Below are positions 8,187-15,039 of a stretch of 28,215 nucleotides of DNA, one piece after another. The first letter of the stretch is position 1; every line of letters begins with the position of its first letter. A program made the position numbers and the translations under genes. Origin of the DNA: Acidobacteriota bacterium (GTDB taxonomy: Bacteria > Acidobacteriota > Terriglobia > Bryobacterales > Bryobacteraceae); NCBI GenBank assembly GCA_018268875.1, contig JAFDVT010000277.1, positions 1-28,215 of the forward strand, read 5' to 3'. Under the pieces are notes generated by a model that worked only from the letters and a program-made list of their open reading frames with translations, had not been told where the DNA came from and did no database searches.

Positions 8187-9044
8187 TCAGGCTCCGTTGG
8201 TCTGCTTGAGCAGTTCCAGGGCGCGTTCCTTCGGCGGATCGTCCGGGGTGAGTTGCGCGCTCAGGTACTTTTGCAGCAGAGCCTTGGCCTCGGCGAGGTT
8301 GCGCTTTTGCTGCACCAGGGTTTCCGCGCGGTTGAAGATCACGTTCGGATTTCCGGGCGCGAGCTTGGCCGCCTGTTCGAAAATCTGATCCGATTCGCGC
8401 TGCCGGCCGAGCTTGGCCAGGTACTTGGCAAGGTCGAGCACGCGGCCGACCTGCTTCGGCGCCAGTTCGTAGGCGCGGCGCAATTGCTGCTCGGCGGTCG
8501 AATAATCCTTTTGCTTGTCAGACAGTTGCGCGCTGGCGTAAAGGCCTTCCGCAGCGTCGAGCGCGGAAATTTTCTTGACCAGGTCCGCTGCCTTGTCCGT
8601 GCCGCCGCCGAGAAAACCCGGGGCGTTGAGGTAGTAGTCGAACAGGTCGTTCAACGCTTCCTTGTTCTTGCCGTCCAAAACAACCGCTTTTTCAAACTGT
8701 TGGCGAGCTTTCACCGCGCGGCCGGGAGCCATGAGCGGATTGGCGGTTTCCGCCTGCCTTCCATAGGCACGGCCTAACCAATGGGCGTATTCCGAGCTGT
8801 TCGGCACCAGGCCGGAAGCTTTTTCAAATGCCTCCGCCGCCTTTTTGTATTCGGCCGACATGTAATATGCCTTGCCAAGCAACGCCCAAACCGCCGCGTC
8901 CTTGTTGGGAACGGCGTCCAGCAGGCGAACAACGCCTTTGTAATCTGTCTTTTGATAAAGGGCCGTTGCCTGATCGGCGGTAGTGTTCGCGGCGGACAAG
9001 AGCGCCGCGGCGACCGCGAAGGCCGGCAAAATTCGAACGAACAT
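8187..9044 (-). CDS. Secreted tetratricopeptide-repeat protein
   Basis: 285 residues from the ATG at 9044; a longer TTG start at 9059 is less likely. The N-terminus (MFVRILPAFAVAAALLSAANT) is a signal peptide. The rest is TPR helices, for example AVWALLGKAYYMSAEYKKAAEAFEKASGLVP, repeated about six times, with a GFLGGGTDKA insert near residue 140. TPR proteins are scaffolds for protein assembly, and this one should lie in the periplasm. Its direct position before a MacB-type permease suggests that it helps that transporter or is exported with it, but this is inference from gene order. The next gene upstream is divergent, so the promoter must lie in 9045-9266. Confidence 0.82.
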   Translation of the reverse strand: MFVRILPAFAVAAALLSAANTTADQATALYQKTDYKGVVRLLDAVPNKDAAVWALLGKAYYMSAEYKKAAEAFEKASGLVPNSSEYAHWLGRAYGRQAETANPLMAPGRAVKARQQFEKAVVLDGKNKEALNDLFDYYLNAPGFLGGGTDKAADLVKKISALDAAEGLYASAQLSDKQKDYSTAEQQLRRAYELAPKQVGRVLDLAKYLAKLGRQRESDQIFEQAAKLAPGNPNVIFNRAETLVQQKRNLAEAKALLQKYLSAQLTPDDPPKERALELLKQTNGA

Positions 9045-9140
9045 AACTCCGGTTCCCAAAACCTCTTTCTTTCATCATAGCGAATGTGGAAAACGTTCCT
9101 CGTCCGCTGTTTCACTAGATGTTTCGGCAGGCGTTTGGGA

Positions 9141-9162
9141 TACATGTACCTTTCTGATCAGA
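9141..9162. promoter_or_regulatory. Two short palindromes between divergent TPR genes
   Basis: The roughly 220-base divergent intergenic region holds no gene. It contains two close perfect palindromes, TACATGTA (9141-9148) and TCTGATCAGA (9153-9162), which could be regulator-binding sites serving either flanking gene. No consensus promoter is obvious around them. This is a weak call based only on symmetry and position. Confidence 0.25.
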
Positions 9163-9266
9163 ATCATCGTCCTACCTGCAGTGGGGAACAACGTCTGGAG
9201 CGCCCGTGCGGTCCCCGGAACGATTGTTGTATTCTCGAAGAGATAATGACTGGAGGCTTCACCACC

Positions 9267-10424
9267 ATGTTTGCGAAGAGGCTCATCACGTTGGCGGGCA
9301 CCGCGGTACTGTTTGCCGCTGCTGCCATGGCCCAGACGGGCGCCATCGAAGGCGACGTCAAAGATGAGGACGGCAAGGCGGCCCCCAAGGGCGTCGAAGT
9401 GCGCATCAACCGCACCGACATCAAGGGCACCTACAAGACGAAAACCGACAAGAAAGGCCACTATTTTCACGCCGGCCTTCCTCTTGGCACATACGATGTC
9501 ACGGTTGTAATGGACGGCAAGGACGCCGACTCGATCAAGGGCGTGCGTACGCGCCTGGGCGACCCCGTACCGATCAACTTCGACCTTTCCGCGCAGAAGC
9601 GGCAGCGCGAAGCCATGGAAAAGGCGGCGCAAACCGGCGAGATCACCAAAGAAGTAGAACGCGGCATGTCCAAGGAACAGAAAGAAGCCTTGGAAAAGCA
9701 GATGAAGGAACGTTCGGCCGCCCTTGCCAAAAACAAGGCCTTGAACGACGCCTTTAACGCCGGCCGTCAAGCGTTGAGCGAGAAGAATTACGACGCCGCC
9801 GTCGAACAGTTCAACAAAGCCGTGGAAATGGATCCCAAGCAGCACGTCATCTACGGCAATCTGGCCGAAGCCTACGCGGGCCAGGCCACCAAGCCGGGCG
9901 CCGATCCGGCACTGTTCCAGAAGGCCTACGACGCGTACAACAAGGCCATCGAGCTGAACCCGGCCGACGCGGGCTACATCAACAACTACGCGCTGCTGCT
10001 CGCCAAGGGCAAGAAGTTCCCCGAAGCGAAGGAACAGCTCACCAAGGCCGCCACCCTCGATCCGCCAAACGCCGGCAAGTATTACTTCAACCTCGGCGCG
10101 CTGCTGGTGAACGCCGGCAATTATGGCGAAGCCGAAAGCGTCTTCAAGCAGGCCATCACGGCTGACCCGAACTACGCCGAAGCGCACTACCAGTACGGCA
10201 TGTGTCTCATCGCCAAGGCCACCACCACGGCCGACGGCAAGATGAAGGCGCCGGAGGGCACGGCGGAAGCGTTCCAGACGTATCTGCAGTTGGCGCCCAA
10301 CGGTCCGAACGCAGAAGGCGCGAAGGGCATGATCACCGCTTTGGGAGCCACCGTGGACCTGAAGTACGAAAATCCCGACGCCAAGAAGAATCAGAAGAAG
10401 ACCACCACGCCGAAAAAGAAATAA
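9267..10424 (+). CDS. Periplasmic CarboxypepD_reg-TPR protein
   Basis: 385 residues. Start chosen at the ATG at 9267, ten bases after a GGAGG site; earlier in-frame starts would put about 61 Cys-rich residues before an evident signal peptide (MFAKRLITLAGTAVLFAAAA, MAQ). An N-terminal carboxypeptidase-regulatory-like beta-sandwich (about 24-105, GAIEGDVKDEDGKAAP to GTYDVTVVMDGK) is followed by a charged helical linker, then four or more TPR units (about 160-340), and a Lys-rich tail. The regulatory-like sandwich is also the N-terminal domain of the two Oar-like proteins further on. Probably a periplasmic scaffold of unknown partner. A strong terminator follows directly, so the gene ends its own transcription unit. 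Confidence 0.85.
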   Translation: MFAKRLITLAGTAVLFAAAAMAQTGAIEGDVKDEDGKAAPKGVEVRINRTDIKGTYKTKTDKKGHYFHAGLPLGTYDVTVVMDGKDADSIKGVRTRLGDPVPINFDLSAQKRQREAMEKAAQTGEITKEVERGMSKEQKEALEKQMKERSAALAKNKALNDAFNAGRQALSEKNYDAAVEQFNKAVEMDPKQHVIYGNLAEAYAGQATKPGADPALFQKAYDAYNKAIELNPADAGYINNYALLLAKGKKFPEAKEQLTKAATLDPPNAGKYYFNLGALLVNAGNYGEAESVFKQAITADPNYAEAHYQYGMCLIAKATTTADGKMKAPEGTAEAFQTYLQLAPNGPNAEGAKGMITALGATVDLKYENPDAKKNQKKTTTPKKK

Positions 10425-10438
10425 CTTCGGAATCGCGG

Positions 10439-10479
10439 AAGGGGCGGCATACGTCTATCTAGACGAGCCGCCCCTTTTT
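10439..10479 (+). terminator. Rho-independent terminator after the CarboxypepD_reg-TPR gene
   Basis: AAGGGGCGGC (10439-10448) pairs perfectly with GCCGCCCCTT (10467-10476), followed by a T run (10475-10479). The loop itself contains a second small stem, CGTCT with AGACG (10452-10456 and 10461-10465), lengthening the hairpin. It starts 14 bases after the stop codon. Confidence 0.88.
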
Positions 10480-10493
10480 GCATATTCAATCCC

Positions 10494-10784
10494 ATGTTTC
10501 GAGTCATCTTCGGCATTATCGTCAGCCTGTTCATGATCTCGCTCCTGCGCATGATCGTGGGGGCGATCTCGCGTGAAGTGAGCGGTGACCGCAGGACCGC
10601 ATCCAACGGCCCCGCGCCTCGCAACCCCAATCCGTCCCCGCCCCGTGGCGGCGCCGGAGGAGAACTCCGCAAGTGCCCCACCTGTGGCGCGTATCACGCC
10701 CTCACGGACGTCGCGGTAAGGAATGCTTCCGGTGATTTGCTACACTTCTGCTCGCAGGCCTGCCGTGAAAAATTCACGGCTTGA
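10494..10784 (+). CDS. Small membrane protein with C-terminal zinc ribbon (PP0621-like)
   Basis: 96 residues: one N-terminal transmembrane helix (about 2-24), a Pro/Arg-rich flexible linker (about 30-57), and a four-cysteine cluster (Cys61, Cys64, Cys86, Cys90; KCPTCGAYH and HFCSQACREKF) expected to bind one zinc ion. The layout matches the uncharacterised PP0621-type small membrane proteins. No enzymatic residues are seen. It lies just after a terminator and 33 bases before the M20-like gene, so it may lead a new transcription unit. Function unknown. Confidence 0.72.
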   Translation: MFRVIFGIIVSLFMISLLRMIVGAISREVSGDRRTASNGPAPRNPNPSPPRGGAGGELRKCPTCGAYHALTDVAVRNASGDLLHFCSQACREKFTA

Positions 10785-10817
10785 GGCGAATCGCGTGTTT
10801 GTTACTCTTGATTCGGC

Positions 10818-12194
10818 ATGTTGTTGAGGCGACTCGGTCCAATCACTTGCGGACTCCTGGCGTGCGCCGCGTTTAGCGCGACGGACGACCTCACGCTCAA
10901 CGACCGCGCCACTTCCTACCTCAGCGATTTGTTGCGCCTGGACACCAGCAATCCCCCCGGCAACGAAACTCGCGTCGCAGAGTATTTACGGAACACCCTC
11001 TCCAAATACGGAATCGCCTCAGAGTCGCTGGGTGGCGACCCCAGACGCCTCAACTTCATCGCGCGAATCAAAGGTAGCGGCAAAGGCGGACGCCCGCTCC
11101 TGTTATTTTCCCAGAGCGATACGGCGCCGGTGGATCGTGCGCAGTGGGGCAGCGTCGACCCGTTTTCGGGCAAGGTCAAAGACGGATTTATCTATGGCGC
11201 CGGAGTTCGCAGCAGCAAGGCGCTGCTCGCTTCGGAACTCGCCGTTTTCATCGAGATCAAGCGCCGCAACATCCAACTGGGCCGTGACCTGATCCTGTGC
11301 GTCGAAGCCGATGGCGCGGGGTCGAGCGGCATGCAGTGGCTCTTGCAGAACCAGTGGCCGAAGATCGACGCCGAGTTCGCCCTGGGCGAAGGCGGCTATT
11401 CCTTCGAAGCCGACGGACGCAAGGTACACCTGGTGCAGACCGCCGAAAAGCTGCCGTTGCGGGTCCTGCTGTCGACCAAAGCCGGAGTCGCCGGCCCCCG
11501 GCAGGAAGGGCCGATTTCGCGCCTTTCGCGCGCGATCATCCGCCTGAACGAGGCCGAACCGTCGGTTCGCCTGAATCCCGTAACGCGGCGCTACTTCCGT
11601 GAGATTGCCAAATTGAGCGGCAACGAATGGCTGACGCCACTGCTCGCGCGGATCGAAACTCCGGCGACAGCCGTTGCGGCCATGCGCGAAATGAAGGCCC
11701 GCAACCCCGCGTTTTCCGAACTCGTCCACGACACCATTCAACCGTTGACCATTCGAGGTTCGAGCCGCGGGGCAAATGCCGGCGCCGAAGCGCTGGTGGA
11801 GGTTCGCCGCCTGCCCGGCCTGAGCCGCGACGAGATGCTGAACCGGCTTCGCACGGCCATCGGCGACGCGGGCGTGGAACTGGCGCTGGCGCCGGGTCCA
11901 CAGGTTCCGGGCGCGGAGGCGAGTTCGGTATCGAGCGCTCCCTTCCGGAGCATGCAGGCATTGCTGACGCGGATGCATCCCGAAGACCTGATCGCGCCCT
12001 CCATTTCGGTTCGCCCCACCGGCAACGCGTATCTGCGGTCGCGCGGCGTGGGCGTCTACGGTCTGCCTTTGTTCGGCGAAACCGGCGACGGTGGACCCGG
12101 CGAAAAACTAGCGGTTGACAGGCTACACGACGGCGTCGAACTGCTGTGGCAGATCGTACTCGAAATCGCCGGCGAACGCGAAAACAAAACATGA
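10818..12194 (+). CDS. M20-family peptidase homologue with degenerate metal site
   Basis: 458 residues with a signal peptide (MLLRRLGPITCGLLACAAFSA). The fold is clearly M20 (ArgE/DapE/carboxypeptidase family): LDTSNPPGNE, LLLFSQSDTAP, AQWGSVDPFSG, DGFIYGAG and a late GGPGE segment align with family landmarks. The metal and catalytic residues do not. HxD reads QSD (Gln99), the bridging Asp of GRGxxDxK is Ser132, the Glu-Glu pair is Ala164-Asp165, and the final His is Gly425. Only Asp101 and Glu191 remain of the expected set. It is therefore probably a periplasmic non-catalytic relative, perhaps peptide-binding. The frame is intact, so it is not a broken gene. Its stop overlaps the next start (ATGA), implying coupling. 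Confidence 0.85.
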   Translation: MLLRRLGPITCGLLACAAFSATDDLTLNDRATSYLSDLLRLDTSNPPGNETRVAEYLRNTLSKYGIASESLGGDPRRLNFIARIKGSGKGGRPLLLFSQSDTAPVDRAQWGSVDPFSGKVKDGFIYGAGVRSSKALLASELAVFIEIKRRNIQLGRDLILCVEADGAGSSGMQWLLQNQWPKIDAEFALGEGGYSFEADGRKVHLVQTAEKLPLRVLLSTKAGVAGPRQEGPISRLSRAIIRLNEAEPSVRLNPVTRRYFREIAKLSGNEWLTPLLARIETPATAVAAMREMKARNPAFSELVHDTIQPLTIRGSSRGANAGAEALVEVRRLPGLSRDEMLNRLRTAIGDAGVELALAPGPQVPGAEASSVSSAPFRSMQALLTRMHPEDLIAPSISVRPTGNAYLRSRGVGVYGLPLFGETGDGGPGEKLAVDRLHDGVELLWQIVLEIAGERENKT

Positions 12195-12787
12195 GCGGCG
12201 ATCCGCAACAACGCATTTTTCTAATCCGACACGGTGAAACCGAGTGGTCCAAGAGCGGGCAGCACACCGGCCGTACCGACATCCCATTGACGGACGAAGG
12301 ACGCCGCAGGGCGAAGCTGCTCGGATCATACCTGAGCCAGTACCGGTTCGCTCTGGTGTTGACCAGCCCGCTGTCGCGCGCCCGTGAAACCTGCGAACTC
12401 GCGGGACTCGGGAACGTCGCGCAGACGGACCCGAATTTGAGGGAATGGGATTACGGCGTGTATGAAGGCCGTACGACGGCGCAGATCCGGGCCGAGGATC
12501 CGTCCTGGTCGGTGTGGCTGTCGCCGATTACCGGCGGGGAATCGCTGCTAGAGGTCGGTGAGCGAGCGAAGCAGGTTGTGGAACGAGTCGTGAAAGCGGC
12601 GCCAAATCAGGATGTGGCGCTGTTCGCGCACGGGCACATTCTGCGGATTCTGGCGGCGGTCTGGATCGGGTTGCCGCCGGTCACGGGCCGGTTGCTGGCT
12701 CTCGATACGGCGACGGTGAGCGTGCTTGGATACGAGCGCAAAACGCGCGTGATCCGGGAGTGGAACATTACCACGCCCGGATCGTAA
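12191..12787 (+). CDS. Histidine phosphatase (phosphoglycerate mutase-like) family protein
   Basis: 198 residues, start set at the ATG overlapping the previous stop as ATGA. The catalytic signature RHGET has the nucleophile His14. SPLSRARET (59-67), Glu85 in REWDYGVYEG and the second histidine in FAHGH (His147) complete the active site of branch-1 histidine phosphatases. It should be a cytoplasmic phosphatase or phosphomutase; substrate cannot be told from sequence. Both coupled genes may serve one pathway, but the upstream protein is secreted and this one is not, so the link may be only transcriptional. Confidence 0.9.
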   Translation: MSGDPQQRIFLIRHGETEWSKSGQHTGRTDIPLTDEGRRRAKLLGSYLSQYRFALVLTSPLSRARETCELAGLGNVAQTDPNLREWDYGVYEGRTTAQIRAEDPSWSVWLSPITGGESLLEVGERAKQVVERVVKAAPNQDVALFAHGHILRILAAVWIGLPPVTGRLLALDTATVSVLGYERKTRVIREWNITTPGS

Positions 12788-12819
12788 AGCTCGCGCATTC
12801 GTTTGTTCGTTCGTATTGT

Positions 12820-13557
12820 TTAGCGGTCGCCGTTGAGATGCAGACCTTTGTGAATGGCGTACAGGGCCAGTTCCAACCGGTCCGACACGCCGAGCTTGTC
12901 GAAGATGTTGTGCAGGTGGTTCTTCACCGTCTGCTCGGAAATGAACATTTTTTCGGCCATTTCCTTGTTCTTGTAGCCTTGCGCAACGAGCGCGACGATT
13001 TCGCGTTCCCGCTGCGACAGTGGCGAACGTTCGCGGCCCTTGGCGCCAGGTCCCGCCGCGCTATGTTCCGGACCGGTCGAAAACTGCCGCATCACGGCCG
13101 CGGTAGTATGCGAATCCAGCCAGATTTCGCCCGAATGCACCTTGCGGATCGACTTCACGATCAAGTCCGGCGCGGTTTGTTTTAGCACGATACCGGAACA
13201 ACCCAACTTCATGGCTTGGACAAATTCGTTCTTGTCCTCCGACGCCGTCAACACGATGACACGCGTTCGTTTGTTTGCCTGCTGCAAAGCCTGCAGCGCG
13301 CTCAGACCATCCAGATTCGGCATCCGGAGATCGAGTAGCAACACGTCCGGATCCACGTTCTGAATGACCTCCAGAACCTCCCGCCCGTCGCCCGCCTCCC
13401 CGACCACTTCGATATCCGATTCGATCGTCAGCAGTTTCTTCAAACCGTCCCGTACGATCGGATGGTCGTCCGCGATGACCACGCGGATGTTCGTTTTTTT
13501 CCGTTCTCCGGATTCTCCCGCTTCCTGTTCGAGCGTCGCGAAAGCATTTTCCATCAT
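12820..13557 (-). CDS. NarL/FixJ-type response regulator
   Basis: 245 residues: a receiver domain (about 22-140) with acidic pair Asp30-Asp31, phospho-acceptor Asp76 (LLLDLRMP), Thr104 and Lys126 (all switch residues present), a linker, and a LuxR-type helix-turn-helix (about 178-240; LSQREREIVALVAQG, SEQTVKNHLHNIFDKLGV). It is a DNA-binding transcription regulator activated by phosphorylation. No histidine kinase lies next to it, so it is an orphan. I place the start at the ATG at 13557 (AAGGG seven bases before). A TTG at 13617 with a better-spaced AGGAG would add 20 Trp-rich residues; that site lies in the hairpin described separately. Confidence 0.9.
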   Translation of the reverse strand: MMENAFATLEQEAGESGERKKTNIRVVIADDHPIVRDGLKKLLTIESDIEVVGEAGDGREVLEVIQNVDPDVLLLDLRMPNLDGLSALQALQQANKRTRVIVLTASEDKNEFVQAMKLGCSGIVLKQTAPDLIVKSIRKVHSGEIWLDSHTTAAVMRQFSTGPEHSAAGPGAKGRERSPLSQREREIVALVAQGYKNKEMAEKMFISEQTVKNHLHNIFDKLGVSDRLELALYAIHKGLHLNGDR

Positions 13558-13610
13558 AGGGATCCCTTCAACTCCAAACATTCCAGGTTTGTAGCTTCGC
13601 CAATTCCACC

Positions 13611-13645
13611 AGCCCAAGCCTGTCTCTCCTAGACAGATGCGGGCT
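13611..13645 (-). promoter_or_regulatory. Hairpin in the 5' leader of the response regulator gene
   Basis: CTGTCT (13620-13625) and AGACAG (13631-13636) form a perfect stem with a five-base loop. AGCCC (13611-13615) and GGGCT (13641-13645) form an outer stem across a symmetrical 4x4 internal loop. On the minus strand the loop reads AGGAG, a ribosome-binding sequence eight bases before the TTG at 13617. The structure could therefore control a short upstream start or an extended form of the regulator. Confidence 0.45.
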
Positions 13646-13685
13646 CGCTTCCGGCGAGTTTCCTCCGAGTAACCTGGATGGTTCG

Positions 13686-13714
13686 ATTATGGGCGGTTCT
13701 AGTACTCGAAGCAA
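13686..13714 (-). promoter_or_regulatory. Candidate sigma-70 promoter of the response regulator gene
   Basis: On the minus strand TTGCTT (13714-13709) and CATAAT (13691-13686) are separated by exactly 17 bases. Transcription would begin near 13679, giving a leader of about 120 nt that contains the hairpin at 13611-13645. Prediction by consensus only. Confidence 0.4.
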
Positions 13715-13878
13715 TCTCGCACCAACTTAGGGCCTCCCTCGGAAATACCCTAGAACCTTTACCGGAAAACCCTGCGGTCGTAGGCAGCCCGGAAGATCGT
13801 TTCCGCCTGTTTTTTGCCAGCTTTGGCACCGTCATTCCAACGCTACCCCACCTCGCATAGCACTTTCGCGCTACGGGA

Positions 13879-13919
13879 CTTAAGGTAGGTGCGCCCGCCA
13901 CGTGATTTTTTCTTAAGGT
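13879..13919. repeat. Two CTTAAGGT repeats upstream of the SGNH/MBOAT operon
   Basis: CTTAAGGT occurs at 13879-13886 and 13912-13919, 33 bases apart, about three helical turns, with the palindromic core CTTAAG. They sit 34-74 bases before the ATG at 13953 and may be binding sites for a regulator on one face of the DNA. The rest of the 395-base gap 13558-13952 holds no convincing gene. Confidence 0.3.
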
Positions 13920-13952
13920 TCGGTGGAATAGGCCGAAGAGTACCAAAGGAAC

Positions 13953-15038
13953 ATGGACGCAGTCGTCTCCAGTGCAGCCTCGATTCACGCCCGCAGTATT
14001 CGCGCCAGCAGCCGAACCTGGAGCCTTGGCGCGCTCTTCCTGGCCGGATGTTTCGGTCCCGCGATCCTATATCTGGGGCTCGCCTACTATGTGAATCCGG
14101 TTCGTGATTTCGCGGTCGCGGCCGGCCATCCGTTTCCGGCGGTTCGCAGCGACTATCGCAATGAGAAATTGACGTTGCTCGACGCCTACCTCGAGGCCGC
14201 GCCGCGCCAACCGGTGGGCGGGCTGGTCCTGGGGTCAAGCCGCAGCATGCTGCTGAACGCGGAACGGTTGGGCCGCCACACGGGGTTGCGATTCTTCAAC
14301 TTCGGCCTCGCCAGCGCCAAAGGGGAAGATACGCTGGCGGCGCTGCGCTGGTCGATGGGCCGCAAAGGGCAGGTTCCAAAGCTGGTGTTGATCGGGCTCG
14401 ATGTCGAGTCCCTTCGCGATGCGCGCTCGATTGGCGATTCTCTGCATCCGCTGCGCGAACTGGCGACGGGTGAGCCTTCGACCTTGGAATATCTGGAAGC
14501 GATTGTGCCGCGCATGGCCGCCTGGTCCTACGCGCGCAGTGTTTTGTTGTCGATCTATTTTGCCGTGCGCCCGCGGCAACCGGTGGTCGGATTCGCGCCG
14601 GACGGCACGTTGCAGTACCGTTTTCTCGACGGCCAACGCCGGGCAGGCACGTTCGCACTCTCGGCCGACATGCCGGGATGCATGGCGCTGTGCCGCCGGA
14701 AGATCGAGGAGACCGATGCTTTGTCTCCGGCCCAGGTTCGGTATCTGAAGACGACCGTCCAGGAGGCGCAAGGCGCCGGCGCCAAAGTGGTGGTCTGGCT
14801 CACCGGTCCTCACCCGCAAACGGCCGCGTTCATGGCGGTTGGAACCGAGTACTCGCAACTCCTGTCTGGCGCCCGCGCGGTGCTCGGCGAGGTGGCGGCG
14901 TTGGGCGCCGAAACACACGATCTGCACGACACGCGATCGCTCGACCCAGCCGGCGAAGGCTGGTATGACTGCAACCATTTCGACAACACCAACGCGACGC
15001 GCGTCGAACACGTGCTGACCGCGAGTTGGGAGCAGTAG
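13953..15038 (+). CDS. Membrane-anchored SGNH-hydrolase-like acyltransfer partner (AlgJ/DltD-like role)
   Basis: 361 residues: an N-terminal transmembrane helix (about 24-46) anchors a periplasmic domain. VLGSSRS (92-98) resembles the GDS/GSS nucleophile block of SGNH enzymes, and DCNH (339-342) near the C-terminus matches the DxxH block, giving a possible Ser-His-Asp triad. Proteins of this kind (AlgJ, AlgX, DltD, PatB) pair with an MBOAT protein and move acyl groups onto exported polymers. One base separates this stop from the MBOAT start, strongly supporting that pairing. An AAAGGA site precedes the ATG. Family assignment is from motifs and context rather than overall likeness. Confidence 0.72.
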   Translation: MDAVVSSAASIHARSIRASSRTWSLGALFLAGCFGPAILYLGLAYYVNPVRDFAVAAGHPFPAVRSDYRNEKLTLLDAYLEAAPRQPVGGLVLGSSRSMLLNAERLGRHTGLRFFNFGLASAKGEDTLAALRWSMGRKGQVPKLVLIGLDVESLRDARSIGDSLHPLRELATGEPSTLEYLEAIVPRMAAWSYARSVLLSIYFAVRPRQPVVGFAPDGTLQYRFLDGQRRAGTFALSADMPGCMALCRRKIEETDALSPAQVRYLKTTVQEAQGAGAKVVVWLTGPHPQTAAFMAVGTEYSQLLSGARAVLGEVAALGAETHDLHDTRSLDPAGEGWYDCNHFDNTNATRVEHVLTASWEQ

Positions 15039-15039
15039 C

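Noticed and set aside
6934..8388. Plus-strand open frame of 484 codons
   Set aside because: Antisense to the MacB-type permease; His/Asp/Gln-rich nonsense composition.
9084..9266. 61-residue N-terminal extension of the CarboxypepD_reg-TPR protein
   Set aside because: It precedes an obvious signal peptide, and a well-placed GGAGG supports the ATG at 9267.
13629..13988. Open frames on both strands in the response regulator/SGNH intergenic region
   Set aside because: Composition is not coding-like, no ribosome site fits, and the region is better explained as two divergent leaders and promoters.
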